Below are positions 59,729-64,000 of a DNA stretch of 64,000 nt, piece by piece. This DNA is from Candidatus Poribacteria bacterium (GTDB lineage Bacteria; Poribacteria; WGA-4E; WGA-3G). Under the pieces are notes generated by a model. It made no database searches and was not told the DNA's origin. It saw nothing but the letters and a program-made list of their open reading frames with translations. The stretch covers positions 124,001 to 188,000 of the forward strand of contig JAJDTM010000003.1 in assembly GCA_022827185.1 (NCBI GenBank). Direction: 5' to 3'. The number at the start of each line of letters is the position of its first letter. The stretch's first letter is position 1. The position numbers and the translations under genes were made by a program.

Positions 59729-62700
59729 TTGCACTTAAACAGCATAAAAATTCGAGGATTCAAGAGTTTTGCCGAAGATGTTGAATTAATACTTGAACCC
59801 GGCATCACTACCATTGTCGGACCCAACGGTTGCGGGAAAAGTAATGTCTCCGATGCGATTCGGTGGGTGCTTGGCGAACAGAGTGCCCGGGCACTTCGGT
59901 GTACCTCTATGCGTGATCTGCTTTTCAACGGCGGTTCTAATTTCGCGCCCGCACAGAAAACAGAGGTGGCATTACGCTTTTCAAATGTTAACGGTAATTC
60001 AGATACACCCACACAAGATGCCCCCAACCCTGCGCTCGGATCTCCTGAAGTTGAAGTCTGTCGTCATCTTACCCGCGATGGCGAAAGCCGCTACCTAATC
60101 AATCAAAGTCCGTGTCGGCTCCGTGATATCAGTGAACTCTTTATGGATACGGGTATCGGTGTTGATGCTTATTCCGTTATGGAACAGAGCAAAATCGACG
60201 TTCTTCTGAACGTACGTCCAGAAGAACGTCGCTTCCTATTCGATGAAGTCGCTGGCATTACCAAGTATAAGCATCGCAAGAAGACGGCACTCCGTAAACT
60301 CGAACAGGCTGAGCAAAACCTTGTCCGTATCAACGATGTGATTCAGGAGTTGCAACACGAGACCGAATCACTCAAGGAACAGGCGGAGCAAGCGCGACAC
60401 TATAATGCGCAACAGGCACAACTAAAGCAGTTTGAGTTGGACCTCGCGCGTAGGGAATACGAAAAACTTCACACGGATTATAGCCAAGCGCAAACCGATT
60501 TGGATGAGATTTTAAGTAGTGTCTCAACGGCTTCTGAAACGCTTAAAGCGGCTGAAGAGCGCATTGAGAGTTCCACGAACCGCCAGTCCGAGTTGGACGA
60601 GGCGATACGTACCGGACAGGCAGCACTTCGCGAGACCGAAACGCAAATTGAGCAGATTGAGCGACAGATCGTACTTCACAAGGAACGACAACTCAATATC
60701 CAAAAGCAACGTGAACGCGCGCTCCAGACGCTTGAATCCTTAAAGGCGGAGCAGACAGCACTCCTCAGAAAAAAACGGGAACGGACGCAAGAATACCAAA
60801 AACTTGAGGCATCCTGCAAGATAGAAGAAAGCCGCTTGGCAGCACGTCAGCAGCTTCTGACACAACTCGCCGATCGCATCAGCGGCTCCAAGGAATCTGT
60901 GCAAGAGGCACAGACCGTTTTACAGGAAACCGCAACGGAATTAGAAGATCGTGAGCGTAAACGCCTTGCAATTGAGCACAAGTTAACAAGCACCGAGGGC
61001 AATCTTGATCGTCTCAAAGAGAATACAGAAACCTTGACAGCCCAACTTAAGTCCGCTACTGACACGCACGCTGCGGTCCAGCGCGCTGAAACACAACTGA
61101 AGGCGGAATTGGTTCAGATTGAAACCGAGAGAAGTCAGGTAGAGACAGACCTGCAGGAAAATCAGGACGCACTCCGCAAGCTCGAAGCCGAGATTCAAGG
61201 TTTACAGAATACCTTAGGGAGTAATGTCTCACGGCTTAAATCGCTGCAGGAATTACAATCTGCTTACGAAGGATATTACGCCGGTGTTCGGGCAATCATG
61301 CGAGCGAAAACCCACTATCCTGATCAATTTCAAGGCGTTTGTGGGGTCGTTGCCGAACTGCTCACGACGGATTCCGAATACGAGGTTGCAATAGAGGTCG
61401 CACTCGGTAGTGATATCCAGAGTGTTATTACTGAGACTGCAGAGGACGCACAAAGCGGTGTCGCTTTCCTGAAAAAGCATCGCGCGGGTCGGGTAAAATT
61501 TCTTCCCCTTGATTTCATACGGGAACGCAGGTTCTATGATGAGGCACTGCTTAACAAACCCGGTGTCATCGGCATCGCTCAGGAATTGATTGATTATGAC
61601 CGTAAATACGCGCCTGCCATGCAACACCTGCTCGGTAATACACTCGTCATTGAGGATTTGGACGCTGCGGTCGCACTTACCCGTCAATTCCGTCCACGGG
61701 CACGTCTCGTTACTTTAGATGGTGAGGTTATTGATACGTCTGGAGCTATCACCGGCGGTCAAACGAGTCAAAAGCAGAGCGGGTTGCTCGGTCGGGCACG
61801 TGAACTGGAGACACTTGAAGATAAGATTGGAAAGTTGACGCAGAGCTCGAATAAGAAGGTTGAGGAGCGCAAGGCATACGCCGCAACGATAGCGGAATTG
61901 GAAAGAAAGCGGCAAAACCTTACCAGAGACTGGCAAGATAAACGACTTGAGAAAGCGTCCCTAACGAAAGATGTGGAACAAGCGAACCTCCAAGTCACGC
62001 AGTTTGAGCAGCAACTCGCCACGGTTGAGGTGGAAAACCGTGAATTAAAGGATGCAGTCGCTGTGTCACGCGAGGCACAGCAGGCACTTAAAACTGAAAT
62101 CTTGGCATTAACACAAAAGCGGGATCGCACCGGACGTTGGATTGAGCGGATGTCCGAGCAGATTGAGAGTGAAGACCGAAAACGTGCTGAAGTCGCGGAG
62201 AATTGTCAAGAGATGCAAGTCTTCTTAGCCGGACAGCATCAGAAATTGGAAAGTATGACCGCTGAGCTACAAGCACTCGAGGAGACACAACAGCGAACAA
62301 CAAAAGAGATCGCTGAACAGCAAGCCATTATTGATTCAGATGAGCAGACCAAAATCGACCTTGGTGAGCAGGTAGCAGCGGCACAACGCGAGTTCCTACG
62401 TTTAGAGGGTGATCGCGCCGAAGCCGAATCACATGTTGATGAACTCAATACAGAACGGGAAACACTGCTTGAAGCGGTAGCCGTTCTTCAAAAGGAGATG
62501 CGTGCCACCCGCAGAAACTTTGAAAGACAGAACAAAGCGCGCCATCAACTTGAAGTCAAAACGACGCAACTTGAGATGCGGATCAAATCGGTCTCAACCC
62601 GTATCCATGAGAAATATCAGGTCTCGATTGATGCACTGCCACCATTGATGAATGATGAACAGGCGATGGATGAGATTGATCTGCTTGATAGTATTGAAAA

Positions 62701-63319
62701 GTTGAAGGCAGAACTCTCAGGAATGGGCGCGGTGAACCTTAAAGCGATTGAGGCTTATGAGGAACATAAGCAACGACACGATTTCCTTATTTCGCAGCGT
62801 GAAGATATTCAACAGTCGATTCAGGCTACCTATCAAGTGATCGAGAAAATCAATCAGACCTCAAGAGACGTATTTATGGAGACGTTTGAAAAGGTACAGA
62901 CGAACTTCCAAGAGGTCTTTACACAACTCTTCGGCGGCGGCGAGACGGAATTGTTACTGACCGACCCTTCCAATGCGCTTGATTCAGGCATTGACATTAT
63001 TGCGCGTCCGCCGGGCAAACGTCCGCAGAGCATCACGCAACTTTCTGGTGGTGAACGTTCCCTCGTCGCTATCGGACTTCTGTTTGCTGTCTTCAAAATC
63101 AAACCGAGTCCGTTCTGTGTGCTTGATGAAGTCGATGCCGCACTCGACGAGGCGAATGTACTGCGCTTCGCCAATCTTATCCGTGTCTACGCCGAGAACA
63201 CGCAGTTCATCATTATAACGCACAACCGTCGCACGGTCGAAATCGCTGACGTGATGTACGGTGTAACGATGGAACAGGCGGGTATCTCAAAGATTCTCTC
63301 TGCCAAATTTGCGGAGTAG
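59729..63319 (+). CDS. smc: Chromosome segregation protein SMC
   Basis: A full-length SMC ATPase of 1196 residues. Seen: Walker A GPNGCGKS at residues 31-38, two long coiled-coil arms (about residues 170-510 and 680-1030), a hinge between them (starting near GYYAGVRAIM and containing GVAFLKKHRAGRVKFLPLDF), the signature LSGGERSL near residue 1107 and Walker B FCVLDEVDAALDE near 1130. SMC organises and segregates the chromosome with ScpA and ScpB, which are not in the window. Start TTG at 59729 is set by GGGAGGG 8 bases upstream. Confidence 0.96.
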   Translation: MHLNSIKIRGFKSFAEDVELILEPGITTIVGPNGCGKSNVSDAIRWVLGEQSARALRCTSMRDLLFNGGSNFAPAQKTEVALRFSNVNGNSDTPTQDAPNPALGSPEVEVCRHLTRDGESRYLINQSPCRLRDISELFMDTGIGVDAYSVMEQSKIDVLLNVRPEERRFLFDEVAGITKYKHRKKTALRKLEQAEQNLVRINDVIQELQHETESLKEQAEQARHYNAQQAQLKQFELDLARREYEKLHTDYSQAQTDLDEILSSVSTASETLKAAEERIESSTNRQSELDEAIRTGQAALRETETQIEQIERQIVLHKERQLNIQKQRERALQTLESLKAEQTALLRKKRERTQEYQKLEASCKIEESRLAARQQLLTQLADRISGSKESVQEAQTVLQETATELEDRERKRLAIEHKLTSTEGNLDRLKENTETLTAQLKSATDTHAAVQRAETQLKAELVQIETERSQVETDLQENQDALRKLEAEIQGLQNTLGSNVSRLKSLQELQSAYEGYYAGVRAIMRAKTHYPDQFQGVCGVVAELLTTDSEYEVAIEVALGSDIQSVITETAEDAQSGVAFLKKHRAGRVKFLPLDFIRERRFYDEALLNKPGVIGIAQELIDYDRKYAPAMQHLLGNTLVIEDLDAAVALTRQFRPRARLVTLDGEVIDTSGAITGGQTSQKQSGLLGRARELETLEDKIGKLTQSSNKKVEERKAYAATIAELERKRQNLTRDWQDKRLEKASLTKDVEQANLQVTQFEQQLATVEVENRELKDAVAVSREAQQALKTEILALTQKRDRTGRWIERMSEQIESEDRKRAEVAENCQEMQVFLAGQHQKLESMTAELQALEETQQRTTKEIAEQQAIIDSDEQTKIDLGEQVAAAQREFLRLEGDRAEAESHVDELNTERETLLEAVAVLQKEMRATRRNFERQNKARHQLEVKTTQLEMRIKSVSTRIHEKYQVSIDALPPLMNDEQAMDEIDLLDSIEKLKAELSGMGAVNLKAIEAYEEHKQRHDFLISQREDIQQSIQATYQVIEKINQTSRDVFMETFEKVQTNFQEVFTQLFGGGETELLLTDPSNALDSGIDIIARPPGKRPQSITQLSGGERSLVAIGLLFAVFKIKPSPFCVLDEVDAALDEANVLRFANLIRVYAENTQFIIITHNRRTVEIADVMYGVTMEQAGISKILSAKFAE

Positions 63320-63325
63320 CCGTAT

Positions 63326-64000
63326 ATGGATAGACTGAATCGTGAGCGACTCACAGTTCTCCCGCTCTCCGAACGCCGACATAAAATGACGGTGGCAGAT
63401 GTCTACGCGTTAGACGCAGAGCCGCCGTCCTACGAAAATCCGCACCTCGATATCGTTGCGGATCGAATTGTGGAGGCACATCGCGCGGGAAAACAGGTCA
63501 TCTGGATGATGGGTGCGCACGTCATGCGACGTGGCAATTCCCGATTCATCATCGATTTGATGGAACGCGGTATCATCACGCATGTCGCCACTAACGGTGC
63601 ATGCGCCATACACGATTTTGAACTCGCGCATATCGGTGCAACGCTTGAGGATGTAGAAGACTATATCTCGGATGGTAAGTTCGGCAATTGGGAGGAGACA
63701 GGACGTTACCTGAACGAGGCGATTGTTCGGGGATACCGGGATAAAATCGGTTTTGGAGAGGCAATCGGTAGACTCATCCAAGAAGGCGAGCAGGGTATCT
63801 CTTTTCCACATCGTGATGTGAGTATGTTTGCCGCTGCATACCGCTTAGGGGTACCGTTCACCGTTCACAAAGGTATCGGATTTGACATCATTGACCAGCA
63901 CCCTGCTGCCGATTACGCTGCGATGGGATGGACGACAGGTGAGGATTTTCTCCGATTTGCGCACAATGTCTCTCAATTGGAAGATGGCGTTTTTCTTAAT
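63326..64000 (+). CDS. Deoxyhypusine-synthase-like protein, cut by window end
   Basis: The ATG at 63326, 6 bases after the SMC stop, opens a frame that runs 225 codons to the last base without a stop. Seen: VIWMMGAHVMRRGNSRFI near residue 52, THVATNGACAIHDFELAHIG near 77 and GKFGNWEETGRYLNEAI near 110; NGA.xHDFEL and the dG.fG..EtG spacing are the pattern of the deoxyhypusine synthase family. In bacteria, relatives act as homospermidine synthases or have unknown roles; EF-P hypusination is not a bacterial trait. The distance to smc implies one operon. Confidence 0.75.
   Translation, partial: MDRLNRERLTVLPLSERRHKMTVADVYALDAEPPSYENPHLDIVADRIVEAHRAGKQVIWMMGAHVMRRGNSRFIIDLMERGIITHVATNGACAIHDFELAHIGATLEDVEDYISDGKFGNWEETGRYLNEAIVRGYRDKIGFGEAIGRLIQEGEQGISFPHRDVSMFAAAYRLGVPFTVHKGIGFDIIDQHPAADYAAMGWTTGEDFLRFAHNVSQLEDGVFLN

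Overview
The window is a 64 kb piece of a bacterial chromosome of roughly 48% GC (estimated by eye), densely coded on both strands, with no rRNA, tRNA, CRISPR array or intact insertion sequence that I could find. The gene content suggests a Gram-negative, heterotrophic, probably aquatic bacterium: two phytanoyl-CoA-dioxygenase-like oxygenases, a Gfo/Idh/MocA oxidoreductase, an SDR, a ThuA-like protein, a secreted LamG protein, two large DUF6785-type membrane proteins, a PorV/PorQ-like outer membrane protein and lipoproteins. This combination resembles Candidatus Poribacteria and related lineages; that placement is inference from gene content, not a phylogeny.

Layout. 0-5 kb: end of a coiled-coil protein, an SDR, and a leftward run (membrane-anchored protein, putative antitoxin, PIN toxin, Gfo/Idh/MocA oxidoreductase). 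5-17 kb: DUF6785-type membrane protein, endonuclease III, a large membrane protein, ATP sulfurylase, a DUF262/HNH defence-type nuclease, an orphan antitoxin, a zinc dehydrogenase and a second DUF6785-type protein. 17-28.5 kb: a lipoprotein behind a sigma-54-type promoter, LarA-like and MetE-like enzymes, a ClpX-like AAA+ protein, a chlorite-dismutase-family protein, a GldF/GldG/DUF4340 transport cluster without an ATPase, and a glycosyltransferase. 28.5-38 kb: MsrB, radical SAM/SPASM protein, sugar isomerase, dioxygenase, a PIN toxin-antitoxin pair, a secreted protein, a WD40 protein, a highly structured non-coding stretch and malate dehydrogenase. 38-48 kb, mostly leftward: PD-(D/E)XK-like protein, DnaK, LamG protein, dioxygenase, Nramp-like transporter, ThuA-like protein, a broken HigBA module, FabV and RidA. 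48-64 kb, rightward: secreted protein, TPR/BatD pair, CopD-like protein, PorV/PorQ-like protein with a small partner, DapA-like lyase, a collapsed PIN/antitoxin relic, RqcH, secreted protein, ComF, SMC and a deoxyhypusine-synthase-like gene cut by the window edge.

Strongest unexplained signals. (1) Four secreted proteins of unrelated body sequence (34.0, 41.5, 48.5 and 57.9 kb) all end in the same short tail, K-L-x-x-[T/R]-W-[G/A]-x-[I/L/V]-K, usually after V-[E/D]-P; this could be an undescribed C-terminal sorting or anchoring signal. (2) A near-perfect sigma-54 promoter at 17182-17197 with two palindromic upstream sites 31 bp apart. (3) A nest of inverted repeats at 37.05-37.35 kb, one of which would hide a perfect ribosome binding site and start codon. 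(4) Repeated one-sided decay of toxin-antitoxin modules: a frameshifted HigB toxin, a PIN toxin collapsed and fused in frame to its antitoxin, and an orphan antitoxin. (5) Several families of short intergenic repeats: CAGT-rich arms, AGGTT palindromes, and a covarying hairpin pair.
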